A DNA stretch of 29,604 nt from Saccoglossus kowalevskii (lineage: Eukaryota; Hemichordata; Enteropneusta; Harrimaniidae): assembly GCF_000003605.2 (NCBI RefSeq), contig NW_003133346.1, positions 360,946 through 390,549 of the forward strand, read 5' to 3'. Each line of letters opens with the position of its first letter. The first letter of the stretch is position 1. A program made the position numbers and the translations under genes. Under the pieces are notes generated by a model that was not told the DNA's origin, searched no databases, and worked only from the letters and a program-made list of their open reading frames with translations. Positions 1 to 13,200 of the stretch are shown here, piece after piece.

Positions 1-396
1 CAGTCAAAGGTCAAACCTGTGCATAGTGACCAGTCAAAGGTCAAACCTGTGTATAGTGACCAGTCAAAGGTCAAACCTGTGCATAGTGACCAGTCAAAGG
101 TCAAACCTGTGTATAGTGACCAGTCAAAGGTCAAACCTGTGTATAGTGACCAGTCAAAGGTCAAACATGTGTATAGTGACCAGTCAAAGGTCAAACCTGT
201 GTATAGTGACCAGTCAAAGGTCAAACCTGTGTATAGTGACCAGTCAAAGGTCAAACCTGTGTATAGTGACCAGTCAAAGGTCAAGCCTGTGTATAGTGAC
301 CAGTCAAAGGTCAAACCTGTGTATAGTGACCAGTCAAAGGTCAAACCTGTGTATAGTGACCAGTCAAAGGTCAAACCTGTGTATAGTGACCAGTCA
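1..396. repeat. 30-bp tandem repeat array (13 copies plus a partial copy)
   Basis: Thirteen head-to-tail 30-bp units run from base 1 to 390 and a partial unit ends at about 396. Each unit begins CAGTCAAAGGTCAAACCTGT and ends with GTATAGTGAC. Differences are few: copies 1 and 3 have GCAT instead of GTAT, copy 6 has AACATGT, and copy 10 has AAGCCTGT. The array starts at the window edge, so it probably extends upstream. Because 30 is a multiple of 3, several frames stay open through it, which gives spurious repetitive ORFs. It probably lies in an intron of the dynein-like gene, since the first exon seen downstream is internal. Confidence 0.97.
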
Positions 397-947
397 TACG
401 GAATTTATTAAAAATTATCTTTATAGACAGGCGGAGGTTGAACTGTTTTTCATGGATCACCAACAATATTTGAGATAATATTTGTTCAGAAAAAGAGATG
501 GTACTGTTGCAACAAAAACACAATAATTTGAGTTTTATTATTTTGGTCTCTAAACAAAGGTGAATCTGCAAAAATATTGCTTAGAGAGTCGTCACTACAG
601 GTCTTTATACATAGGTTGCTCATATGTTATTCCTTAGGACTGCCCAAAAGTGTTCACTAAAAGGAGGTGGTCACTAACAAAGATTTGACTAATAACTTAA
701 ATCAAGTTCAATGGTTGTAGCTTGATAATAACATAGAAATATTGACACATTCAGCATCAGAGTAAAGTGCAGTGCAGGTCAGCCCCCAAAAAAATTTTTG
801 TTTTTTTGTTTTACTTTAATGACCCCACATTTCTTTCTTTTTTTATCAAGTATCCAAATATTGGCATGTACTCAGATTATGGAAATATGTAAAAAATGAC
901 TTTTAATTTAAATATTCAACATCAAGAAATACACATTTCTTTTTCAG
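397..947 (+). other. Intron 3' part upstream of the first visible exon
   Basis: AT-rich non-coding sequence between the tandem array and the acceptor at 946-947, which is preceded by a T-rich tract. No conserved reading frame is seen. The AAA2 P-loop that should precede the first exon is not here, so it must lie upstream of the window. Confidence 0.7.
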
Positions 948-1224
948 CTGTTTGGTTGCAATACTAGGAATGGTGCTTGGCAAGAAGGAATTGTACCCAA
1001 ACTACTGCATGAAGCAAATGCACAGACAGTGGCAGCTGCTGCAGTAATAGAGCAACATAGTGAAAAACCATCTGCCCAACAGTTAGCAAAACTACCCAGT
1101 ATTGTAAAGAAATGGATTGTGTTAGATGGTAATATGTCATCGCAGTGGGTAGATAACATGAACACTTTATTGGATGAACACAAGAAGTTGTGTCTGAATA
1201 ACGGAGAGCAAGTCAACATTATGG
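948..1224 (+). CDS. Exon 1 (of window): AAA2 Walker B region
   Basis: The acceptor is TTTTTCAG and the donor G|GTAGGT; the exon ends in phase 1. Its start, LFGCNTRNGAWQEGIV, matches the dynein AAA2 stretch usually written LYG...T.EW.DG. It ends with WIVLDGNMSSQWVDNMN, the AAA2 Walker B segment, followed by LDEHKKLCLNNGE, a very conserved dynein sequence. A 25-residue Ala/Gln-rich stretch (AAAAVIEQHS...) enlarges the middle. The usual DGPVD reads DGNMSS here, so the second acidic residue is absent. The following intron (709 nt) shows nothing recognisable. Confidence 0.93.
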
Positions 1225-4200
1225 GTAGGTGGTGATTATACTGATGTTACCAATCATTCTGTCTTTGGTTCTATTTTGCCTAAATGCTGCTAGAAACATA
1301 TTTGTTTTTGACCATATGCCATTACATACTGGTTTAATATAGATAATTGTATGTTTTGGAGTGGGTTTACAATTATAAAGCATTCTACTGTGGGTAGAAT
1401 TTTGTCAACCTTGGATTACTGAGTATTTTTATTTTTTTTTAAACCTTTTGTTATATACCCCATGATCTGATAATGTGTAGTTTTACTAACTGTAGATGAT
1501 TCACTCGAACAATTTGATTCAATATGTCAAACAGAACAAGCTGAAGACATTAAATATGTTAAAATAATGTTGTTTTAGCTAAAATATATAATCATTAAAA
1601 GTAGAAATCCTGCCCTTGCATTCACACCCATTTCATGTTGCAAATAGTGAAAGATACATACCTACAATAAACTGAATATAAAGGACAAACAAACCTCCCT
1701 GCTCAGTGAGACTGAGTATCTAGCTTAATTTAACAACCCTGTTTAAAAATATATTCTGCAGTTAATTACTCATCACCATCCACAGTCTCAACATTTGATA
1801 GTGTATATATTGGTACTAGTCAGAAGCTTCAAGTGGGAATTAAACTTTAACAGTTGCAGCAATATTTACAAATACTAGTTACATAGGCACTTAGTAGAAT
1901 GTATTTAATTTTTTTGGTACATTTATTTTTCAGATTCCACCTCCATGGTGTTTGAGACATGTAGCATTACAAATTCCTCTCCCTCCTTGCTGGGTAGAAG
2001 TGCCATAGTATACTGTGGGAGTGATGTTGTACACTGGAAGATGTTATTTGAATCATGGTTACAGACTGCCAAAAATAAATGGGAATTGTTCAATGTCAGG
2101 TAAAGTTGAACTTTCACCTTTACCCTGTGTCTCAGTTGTGATGTACTCAAAATATAAGGTTGCCATCTTAGATTTGTTTTGTTTTTCTATTACTTGTTTC
2201 TATTACTTGTTGTAATATGATGTTCTTTGGGATTATTATTTAAAATGTATCTAAGTTAAACTCATGAGATGTTATTTGCTGCTGTTAATTGAACATTATA
2301 ACATAATTATTGATTCATTAACTTGCAGTTTGAAAGTGTTGTCATCTTTAGTGGATGACACATTTGGTGCTACTATCAAGTTCCTGACCTCAGAATGCGC
2401 CTCCACTCTGACAGCAGACACAACCACTTCCCTGAATCAGAACAATGGCACAACAACTGGTATCCAGGAAGTGACATCATTTCTCAACATTTTATCATCT
2501 TTATTTGATAAGCATCTCCTGAGAGAAGATGAAGATGAAGGCAATGAGAGTGATGTAATGAAAAATGCCTCGTCTGCTCCATTAGGTAATGACCCAAATC
2601 CTGTTTTTGGTTAAAAAAAAATGTGTTTGATATCTGAAAACTATCAGTTAGGGAAACTGTCAGAAAAGAACCTGAATTGGTTTCTCTAAATCTTGTTTTA
2701 TCTATTTTGAAAAATATCTTTCCTTTAAAGTATAGGAGTTGGCACATGTATTACGTGATAGTTTATTGCATTGCCTGTAATGAAATGAAAAGAGTAGAAT
2801 AAATTCTGTGTATGTGGTTATTGCTGTAGTTGTAGAAAATAATGTTGTTTACTCAAAAAGTTCTAATCTGATTGTTGTCATTCTTTGATACTATACTCAT
2901 CTGTTTACAACATCACCTACAAATGTAAGTTTAAATATCTTGAAGATATTGCTGAAACTGTAGTTTAAAAATCTGTTAGTTAGATCTATTCAGGAATGAC
3001 AATTTGATCTAAGAATCCTGGTTTGATTTTCTAGGTAGGCCCTCACATGTGATTGCTGTAATTCTACATAGTACAAATAAAGAATGTGTTTTTAGCCAAC
3101 ACACAAAGATTTCAAAAGTACAGTCTTTCAATAAAAATCCTTGTACATTGAAAAAACAATTATTAGTTGCTTTGTAAATCAACCTACTAGACTACATATA
3201 AAATAAAAACTTAATATCGTATCATAAAATGTTTTTCTGAGGTGGCAAGGCTAACAGTTTTTCTGCATGAATTTTAGCTTCTCTTGACTTAAAGTTGACT
3301 AACTTACGCTGTTCCCTGTAAGTTTAATTTATGTAGTACTGATAACAAGAATAACAGTATAATTATATTTATTTTCAAAATGACTAGACTGATTTGATAA
3401 TTCTCATTATACATCTTAAACAGCAGGGCTATATCACCAGTTAGGCTGCTTGTTATGCTACTGAATGAATACAATTAATTTTAAATATAATCATCAACAG
3501 ATAAATTAGAGACTCATAGTCGTCCAGTCACTGGTTCTACATTAAGTCGACAAAGTTCCAGTCTTGAAGATACCATGGCACCTAATCATATCCAACGGAT
3601 TGTTGGCATGTTTACATTTGCATATATTTGGGGATTTGGTGGAAAGCTACACGAGAGGTGAACTTTTATTTCTTGCAATATAATTTGAGAAATTTAAAAA
3701 AAAAAATCTAGACTCGTATAATGTTTCTGGTCCTGCACGTTTTTTTTCTTTTAAAACACTGCTGTTATTTTTGCCATAGAGAACCTACTTTTATTGAGTT
3801 GAAATGCAATTTATTTTTATTTTTCCATTGTCTTTTTTTTTAGTTGACATTAAAGCTTGCAAAGTACTCTGACTCCTCACTAAGTCGCAATATCAACCAT
3901 GACTATTAAAAATAGCTAACGATTTGTTGCATCATGTATTTAATTTGCTATCTTTGTAACACAGCTGTGTTCAAACTATGTCATTGTCAACTGCTCAAGT
4001 TGTCAACTCACAACTTTTCAAGTTTCTTGGCTGGTACTGGTTTGATAAAGCCTTATAAAACTCATTGCAATGTGAACAATCCATCATTCTGATCGCTAGT
4101 TTCTAACTGAGCAGCATGACGAAGTGTACGTTATCCAGTCTGTCTGTCCTTGTTAAGTTGCTGTAACTTTAAATATCTTTTTGTATTCCCCACCAAACAG

Positions 4201-7200
4201 GTACATTGAAGAATTTGATAGTTTTACTCGACATACACTTCATCGTGCAAGACACGATATACGTTTACCAAACCATGGTCTTGTATTTGATTATGCTGTA
4301 GAAGTTAATACTGGTATGATGATAACATGGAGAGAATTTAGTCAAGATGGTGTCAAGACTTTACCAACCGGCTACACCATTGTCCCAGAGGTTTGTTTTT
4401 TACTATACCCTGCAAAGTTTGATTTTTACTTACCGTAATAATATGTACAGTAACTGCCCATCATTTGTTTATTTGTTTGCATGCCAACTGTCAGATTTTT
4501 CTAGCAGGCAGCACATGCAATATAAATAACAAGCAGAAATCACGCCAGTGTGCGGTTCAGAATTAATACGCTTTATTAAGCTAGTAGTGAGTTCTATACA
4601 CAATGGGATGATACTAAGGGAAATGTTACTAGTTACATTAATACATGTCACAATCCATAAAACGGCATACAATTATAAGACAAACTAGACTACACGCTCA
4701 TCAAAATTACATTAATGCGTGAAGCATACACGTTATAAATACAAGCAGTAAATTAAGAACTAGCATTACAAGTTGATAATACAACCGGTTAGACCTCATG
4801 AACACGCCACAACCAGTTCAGACTGTCCTAATGCCCGGTAAGTTCAAACGTTCACTTGCTCGACACTTGCTTCACTCCACACAATCCAGAATTCCACTTC
4901 ACAGCCTTCCACTCAGACTGCGCTCCATGCTTCATGCGTCACAACGGCTCACCACTCACAGGTCATCTGGAAAAGGGAGAAGTACATTCCATAATACCTG
5001 CAGTTTTAAACACAACTAAAAAAACGTAATATGGATGTATTTAATCGGGCTACCGTACCCGGCACAGTTGAATGAACTACTAGGAAATGATTAAAGTGAA
5101 ATCTCAACTTACAGTTTCTATGTGTTGGCGTCTTGTCCATCTCCCTCACCAAAAGGTGGAATCTCCAAGTCCCGGGAATATCCCCAAGCTGCAAAACCAA
5201 TTTGGCAGACCTCTACTCATATACTTGGCTGACCGAATACAGCGAAGTTACCACTGACTCCCACCAACTCAAAGCCTGAACGCCTTGCCAGTTGATAGTA
5301 AAATTACGAGTCGCCACGAGTAGAATTGCCGGAGATGCTCACTCCTGAACAACTGATGGACAACTAACCACATCACACTGCAGAATTACCAAGCACACAA
5401 AAGCAGTTCTATTCATCACTCCAGCCTACTCTAGTAAACTTCCATACACCCACCTGTAAGTGCATACCACTAACTTCCAATACACACTCGCATACCAGCA
5501 CACTGCAAATCAAACTATGACCTGATTCATGTACACCTGTACACTAGTTACTAAGCAACAGACCAAGCACTATTTCATATATTATATGATGAGTTTATTC
5601 AATTAAGTTTCTTTACAATACTATAACCTACAAACACAAATAACTAGACAATAACAAATAACATCCAAAATAGTGACAATTTTGTCACACCAACAACAGT
5701 CAATACTTGGTAATAACAGCAGTTTATTACATCAAATACCAAGGTTAGATCACGAAGAAACAAGAAAAGCAACACTTCTCTAAAATAACAGATTTAAGAT
5801 AACATTTAAAGAGTACCGGTAAAGACTTTGCATGATAATAAATCACATTCCATACTTGAACTAAAAACTAACTATTTTATTTAACAAATTTGTTTCTCAA
5901 CATATGGGCAGTATGTATAAAAGTTCATGGCCCATGTAAACTAAAATAATATGAAACCTTGCTGCCTAATGCATGTAGGTCCACTTTGAGTGAACAAAAT
6001 GTATAATTCCTTTCATATCCTTTAGATATAACACTTAAGATGCTTGTAATATCAAAAGTATTAGTAATCTACTTGTAGCTTTAACTGTGCTAATCTTTCT
6101 TGCATTTACAATGTCATTGTATAGGACTGATTTATTTGTTTCTATAATGTTTCAAGCCTAACTAATGTCGCTGTGTTATGTGTATTTCAGGTTGAAAGAT
6201 ACGCCTATCTAATAGATCTATTGTTGGGCAGTAACCATCCAGTTATGTTGACAGGTCCACCTGGTGTTGGCAAGACATCACTTATTCAGGTCAGTCTTAA
6301 ATTTGTTGATGGCCATTCAACCTACCGGGGTACATATTCATATTCTTTTGTTATAAAGATGTTACATAATTTAGACACAAGTCACCAACTTCAGACTTTT
6401 TCACCCAGCGCCAAGTAATTTTTGGAGAAAAACTGTCTGATAATAAAAAAAAAAAAAACGCTTTTTGGAACTTTTCCATAGGAATTCATGTTAAAACATT
6501 TCATAAAAAATATAAGTATTTGTTAGAATATCCCCAAATTCGGCATAACCATGAGTACTAATCTTACAACTACATATGATTTTTTTCACTGTATATACTG
6601 AAGCGTTATATGACAAAACGTTTTTACCACATAAATAGTAAATACCCCAGTAATTCAAAAATCACCATTTTCATAGAACTCATTTTTGTGTGAAAAAGTA
6701 TTTAGTTGACCATCCTTTTTTCATCTAGATTTTGTGAGCAACTAATGATATAAAGCCGTATGTTAAGTCAATTATATTGCGCTGTGATTTCAACTTTGCA
6801 ATATTCATCAATATTATTAACCCATCATTCTCCTATGTTCTCCCAGAATATGGTTCCCAACAAACATTACTTTACCAGAATGGTTTTATCAACCGGTATG
6901 GACTCTCCCATGATGCAACAAATGATTGAGAAACAGCTGGATCGAGTCCGGCAGAGAATGCCTGTTGCAGCAACCGATCAACGAAAGAACAAAGCATCCC
7001 ATTTGTTTTTCTTAGATGACTTGAATGCTACAAGTTCTTCTGACACAGGTAATTCACATACATATTTGCAATGATGTCTGATTGGATGAGATTGATCAAT
7101 TTAAAAATCAAGATTTCCAGTTGAAAAAATATTTACGTATAATTCAGTAAATTATGTCAAAGCTATAATTTTGTGAAATGGAAATGTGTCTAAACTGAAC

Positions 7201-10200
7201 ACCAGGTAGATGGTCCCTACTTCATGTTGCATGTTTAAAAGATCTAGGTATAAACAGAATGTTTTTCTAAACCAACACACGTCTCTTTGGTTACTGAGTT
7301 TTCCATGCATCTCTTCCAGCTTGATTAGTTTTGATGGATTTTAATTTAAATCTATTGTATATCTGCACTTGTGGTAAATACATTACAATAATTTTCTAAT
7401 ACATGTGATTTCTTCTCCGGTTTTTCACCACAGGCTCCATACCCTGCTTGGAATTGCTGCGACAGATGTTGAGTCAGTGTGGAGTGTACGACAGACATCG
7501 CTTCTATCTAAAACCAATTGATGATGCCAAATTCCTGGCATCCAGTGTGTCACCTGGAGTATCGGGCATAGGTACTGAGACTGCTCATCAGATTATTGAC
7601 CCACGACTGGCTAGACTATTCACTGTCTTTACCCTGTTCCCCTTAACCAGTCAAGCCATGCATCAGGTATATGGTAAGCCGCTACAGAACTGGTTGGAAG
7701 AGTTCCCAGCTTACAGTATTTCACATCACTATGAACTGGCTCATGTAAGTAATGTACATGAGTTAATATGAAATTAAAAAGTCATCCTACTTCAAGCCCT
7801 GATGTAGAATGGTCGTGTTGTGTCACTTGTCAACCATGTTGAATGCATCATTTAGAAAGTATATGTTACATCTGAAATAAACAAATATCATACCGTAGTT
7901 TTAATTTGATGTAGCTAATTCAGTTCATTCTTATAAATTTACTTAATTGTTGGTTCTTCAGGTAGTTCTGCAGATTGTTCCAGAAAATCATAGTCTTGAT
8001 TAATCTAAAAATTCCTATAGCAATTGTGTAAATTTATCATTTTAAATCAACTCTGCCGAACCCTCACAGTTATCAGGCTGTTATGAGTCTGCTATTATTA
8101 TACTACCCTGTGCTTTGATATTGGATACATTTCTTAGTTCTACCTCAAGAGGGCACTAAATCTTTCATTTCTTACAGGCTATCTTGTCAGCAACAATGGA
8201 CTTATTTAACATGGTGAAGAAGAATCTGACTCCTACACCGGTCAATGCTCATTACATATTTACCTTGCATGATGTAGCAAGGTGCATAAGCAGCATGTTT
8301 TTACTTTCACCAAGGTCAAGAGGGCGCCCCAAACCTGGTCGTAAACGAGGTGGCGGTGGGGGTGGTGGTGGTGGTGCAGGAGGTGGAGGCAGTGGAGCTT
8401 CTGCTGCTAAAAGTCAATCAAGCCAAATAAGTAAGTTTAGTTATGGTACAACGGTAGTTTAATTTTTTGCATGTACTTAATGCAAATAACTATGGTCAAA
8501 ATATGGTGCTGGTTGAGTCAGTAAATTGTTTGTAGCTAGCTGACATGGCAGTGATTGACTTGGATTGTTTGTTTAGAGGTTCCACCATGCAATACAGGGA
8601 TAGACACTATAGCCTGGGACAAATATAATTGACATTCAGTATAGCCATGTACATGATGTAAATATATAGCCAACAAACATTTTGGACAAGCAAGTTCGAA
8701 ACCATATCAAGCTCTGATGCTGGATATTACTTTTAAATGCATTTTTTGTTTTTTGTCCACTTCTGTTGGAGATGCACTTCTAATAGAGCAAATATGGTGT
8801 TTTGTTATTATTATAAGTAGAATCACTGTTTTACTGTAGTTCTCAGGTGATAAAGCTGAAGACATTCTTCCTGTTTAAGAAAAGGAATTGTTATAAATAC
8901 TCCTACAGATTTCAGAAATCTATTATTCACAAATTTGTTCTTAACTCTTGATCACATTTCATGTCTGAGATCTATACATGCAAAAAGTGAAATTTTTGTT
9001 TTTCTTTTATGAAATTTCACAGTTAAATCAGCAAGTATACCATCTGTGGGTGGACAGTCTTCAGACAGTAGCCAAGCTAGTAACGTCAAACAGAGCCAGA
9101 GTTGGATGTCTTTTGGTAGTACTAGTGATGGCAAAGGGGTACCCACAGTAGTAACTCCTCCCTTGATGCGACTTGTGGTGCGTCTGTGGTGCCATGAAGC
9201 ATCCAGAACGTATTATGATCGACTTATTTCTGAAGAAGGTAAGTGTTGCTGTGATATTTTAATGTAAAAATTTTTTTTCTCAACTTTGACTGCATGTATT
9301 AGCAGTTTTCTAGTAGCAGGTAAACCCAATGTCATATGCTCAACAGTAACCAATAACAATATTGTCTAATATTATTTTTGGTGAAATACTCAAACGACAA
9401 AACCTGGTTAGAGTTGCATGATCACTTCCTGTGCTTCCTGAGTTTGTACTGTTATGTGTGTTTTCACTGATTTGCGATATTTATTGCAACTATGGATGTA
9501 CTGTATTTTCACGTCAGTCAATGTGATACCAAAAATCTATGAAACTAACAAAGAGACTGTTCGATTTATAAATCTAATTGCTGTTTTTGGCGAGGGGTTC
9601 TAATCAGATATGCAATGTTGATGCAATTCTTCAGAATGGAAAATGCATAAAATATACCAAAGTAATCTTTGCAAGAGAGAGGACTCATGTAAAACATTAT
9701 TATTGTAAAATACATCACATTTTTTTACTATATACTGGTAGTAGATAATATTTGGTAATCGTAGTCCAAAGTAACTATTAAAAATAGCTAAAAAAGCTGC
9801 TACTTGCCGCTTTGAAGTTAAGTCTAAATCCAATAGGAATTACTTTTTTCCGAATGCAAGCACGAATGAAATGTATATGTATGTGGCTGGTACACCTGGT
9901 CTTCTATCACATTTTTATACTGGTGTATTTTTATTCAGATCAAGTATGGTTCACTAAGCAACTGTTGGATGTTGTGGAGCGACATTTCTGTTCTGCTGCT
10001 GATGATAATGGAGGACAGGAAATGGAAACTATACATGAGCAACTTGAACAGGTAATAATGCTGGTTGTGACGTTCTCATATGTTTTAAGAACAATTTGAA
10101 GGCAAACACTTCTTTGTAGTCGAAAGAATAAAGCAAAAAAATTAATCTGATTTATAATGGCCTATCATCGTTTGTTTATGTGATTACTCTGTGGCAAATT

Positions 10201-13200
10201 TCCATATGTGGTATGTTGGACTAAACTTTTTTTATTTTACATCAGCTTGATTCTGAGAGTGAGGTCATTCGAGTGAAAATGCCTGAAAACTTACTGAAAA
10301 GATCATCGGTGACACCATTGAGTAGCATCAGCACAGTTACAACACCAAGAGATGAGGATAGAAAAACATCAACTCCCGTTGCTCAGAGCGATGAACGGAA
10401 ATCCCAGACACCAAGAAAAGATATTTCAGAGGGAAGATCCCCTTTACTGTTAGTAGCTGACGAGACAGAGGCTAAAAAGGGAAAAGGTAGTACACCACAA
10501 ACTACAGTCACAACATCCTCGACAACACCATGGACTGAACGTGAAACAGAAACTGAGTCAAGGGCTTCACAGGCCAGCACTTCATCAGGTAATCTCTCAC
10601 CTATATCAGAATGTTTTATAACACATCATTGTACTCTCTTGCTGTGTCCAAGCAAAAATACTATAGTATTCTCCAATATTTTCAGAACCATAAATGATCT
10701 CCAAATGCATTTTTTTTAAATTATAAAGACTTTCATTTTATATCTACTAGCACAATTATTGTAAACCATTATATTTTTGCCTTTAGAAATTTTCCGAATT
10801 TGATAAATTGCGGACATTCATAATTTAGCTCTGTCTTAAGATATGAAATGTTCTCTGCTATTTCACAATTTCACTAAACTTAGTGAATTTTTGTCTTGCG
10901 CAATATTAAAGGAATACGTGTATGTTGTACTGGTACACTACTAATAATGTATTCTATTTTTTGTCATACTTTATACAGACACATCTGTCAAGTCGTTGAT
11001 TTCATCAGCGACAACTAGTAGTGAGTGTATGACATACTCAGCTTGTAATATTCCCATCCAGCATTCCTCACTTGTCAAGTTCTAGTTATTCTAAAAATGT
11101 TATCCAAATCACTAATATGCACAATGCTTCATACACAACATACTATATGTGAATAAATTCCAAAAACATGAATATGCATGAGTCACATGTAGATCCATTT
11201 ATCGTGCCATGTATGGTGTTAATTTAGCAATAGATAATACCATATTGGGAGGTATATGTGATATGAAATATATAATTAGTTTCTGCAATTTATATTTGAT
11301 TATCATTGCTTTTGTTATCATACCATATATAGTATTATTTAAATTATGCCCATATTTGGAAGCACAAGCGATATACAAGTTTTATCAAGTCTGTATCTCC
11401 GTTTTAGAAGGACTGTCATGTTGGAGATCAAATACCAAATGTAATATTTGTCCATAAAAATTAATTTAAATGGATCTGATCAATTTTGAATAATTGTTCT
11501 GATATAAAAGCATGATTGTGTTATTGGTTGCCATGTGTTAATCAAATAGAACCATAAAATCCTTCACATTCCACCTACTATTAGCTATCTGAAGTAGTCT
11601 TAATATATGTACATGTAATATGTCTGTTATTCTCTTCTGTAGAGACAACCTCAGGTGATGTTACACCATACTTACCAACTCCAAGATCTGAAACCAGAAA
11701 AGAATCAACATCAGGTATAAAAACACAAATAATTCTTCATTATTAAACAAAAAAAGTTCAAATGACATCTTGTACCTTCAGTGTAAATTTGACTCATGGG
11801 CGTTTCACCTTGTGTTTAACCCACACCATTTTTCTCTGTACTAAATAGAAAGAGACACTGGTACTGGTACAGGTAGTAGGAAAGGTGCATCAACTGGTAT
11901 ACTACGTATATCGTCTACACCGAGCAAACCATCAACACCAGGAGTGTTGAAACCGACCACACCTGGGGAAGCTAAATCAGGTGGATATCGACGTGGTGTG
12001 ACGTTTAAACCTGGATTGATCGGAGACGCACACCAGGGACGTTACACAGGACCGTTGATTCCAATGGATCAGGTAAGGGATTGAAAGTTATTTTATTTTC
12101 AAATTGTCGTTATGATCAGAATGTACATCAATGTACTGTATTGCTTTGTGGTGACAACAAAGGTACCACATGTTAAAAATTTATATGTGATTGAGACATT
12201 CTCTAAACCTTACTAAGCAGGCTACAATAGCAACCTTTACATCATCTGACTATAGGCAAATATATATACCATGTGCAATTACAATGTTTGTCTAAGGCCA
12301 ATTTCATTTTTGTGCTTTTTTGAATAGTCCTACTATTGAAATCACCATCATTTTAAACTTTCAGTCATCCTAACAGGCTAAATGACATTTTTGTCTACCT
12401 TCCAACTACCACCAAATAACTACAGACATGCTACAGATAACAGATTATCTGTTATCGATATATTCATCATATATATATATATTCAGATGATGTAAAAGAT
12501 GTTATAGTAGTATGCGTAGTAAGTTTAAAGAATGTCTGAATCACATATTAATTTTGAACACGTTTTACTCCTGTTGCTACCTTAATGCTCAGAGAGACAA
12601 TTTAATTCACTAAGCAGTGATATTGCTAATGTTCTTTATATGCATTGACTTTTATGAAATTTACTCGCTACAACACTATCAAATTGGAAAAATTTCTAAC
12701 AAAGATTCTCGCTGTAGTACATTATGAAAACATCTTGCTGTTGACTATATAAATTTCGTGTTTCATAGGATTCTCCCTAATTTATTTTTAGATCTGCAAT
12801 CCTGGACAAAACCTGTGTAATATTCTGTTCAGTATGTCTCTCTATGCTAGCGGTGATCGAGGTAAGCATTTCTTCTCTGATTATATTCCTTGGTACAAAT
12901 CTACAGATTCACTATTTATTTAAATCTTTTTTTCACTCAACCTGTCATGGGTTTAATGTTATTGATATTATCCTTGTACAACAGGTTACAATGAAAGTAC
13001 TAGTAGTCAGCTAATGGATGGTGTCACACGCTGTTTGAACTTATATAATGAGAAATATGCAACTAAAAAACTTGACATTGTGCTCTTTAAAGAAGCTCTG
13101 CATCATATAGCAAGAATCACAAGAGTTCTGGTGAGTATTTAAAAATTGTTATTTTGACAATTTTACTTTGCATGCATTCCACATCCATCATGGGTTGGTC

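Noticed and set aside
1-396. CRISPR array
   Set aside because: Units are contiguous without unique spacers and the context is an animal intron; this is a satellite-type tandem repeat.
19-478. Open frames of 130 and 150 codons with decapeptide repeats
   Set aside because: They exist only because the 30-bp tandem unit is a multiple of three and lacks stops; no unique coding sequence or start context.
944-1219. Minus-strand 91-codon frame opposite exon 1
   Set aside because: Shadow of the conserved plus-strand AAA2 exon.
4798-5200. Short frames on both strands in intron 5 (4798-5019 plus, 5006-5200 minus)
   Set aside because: Low similarity to anything known, in a compositionally odd block; likely inserted repeat sequence rather than a gene.
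10383-10580. Minus-strand frame opposite exon 12
   Set aside because: Shadow of the Ser/Thr-rich plus-strand exon; its Ser/Val composition mirrors the Thr/Ser codons opposite.
11209-11457. 82-codon hydrophobic frame in intron 13
   Set aside because: AT-rich codon use typical of intron sequence, no family recognised, no splice links; chance frame.
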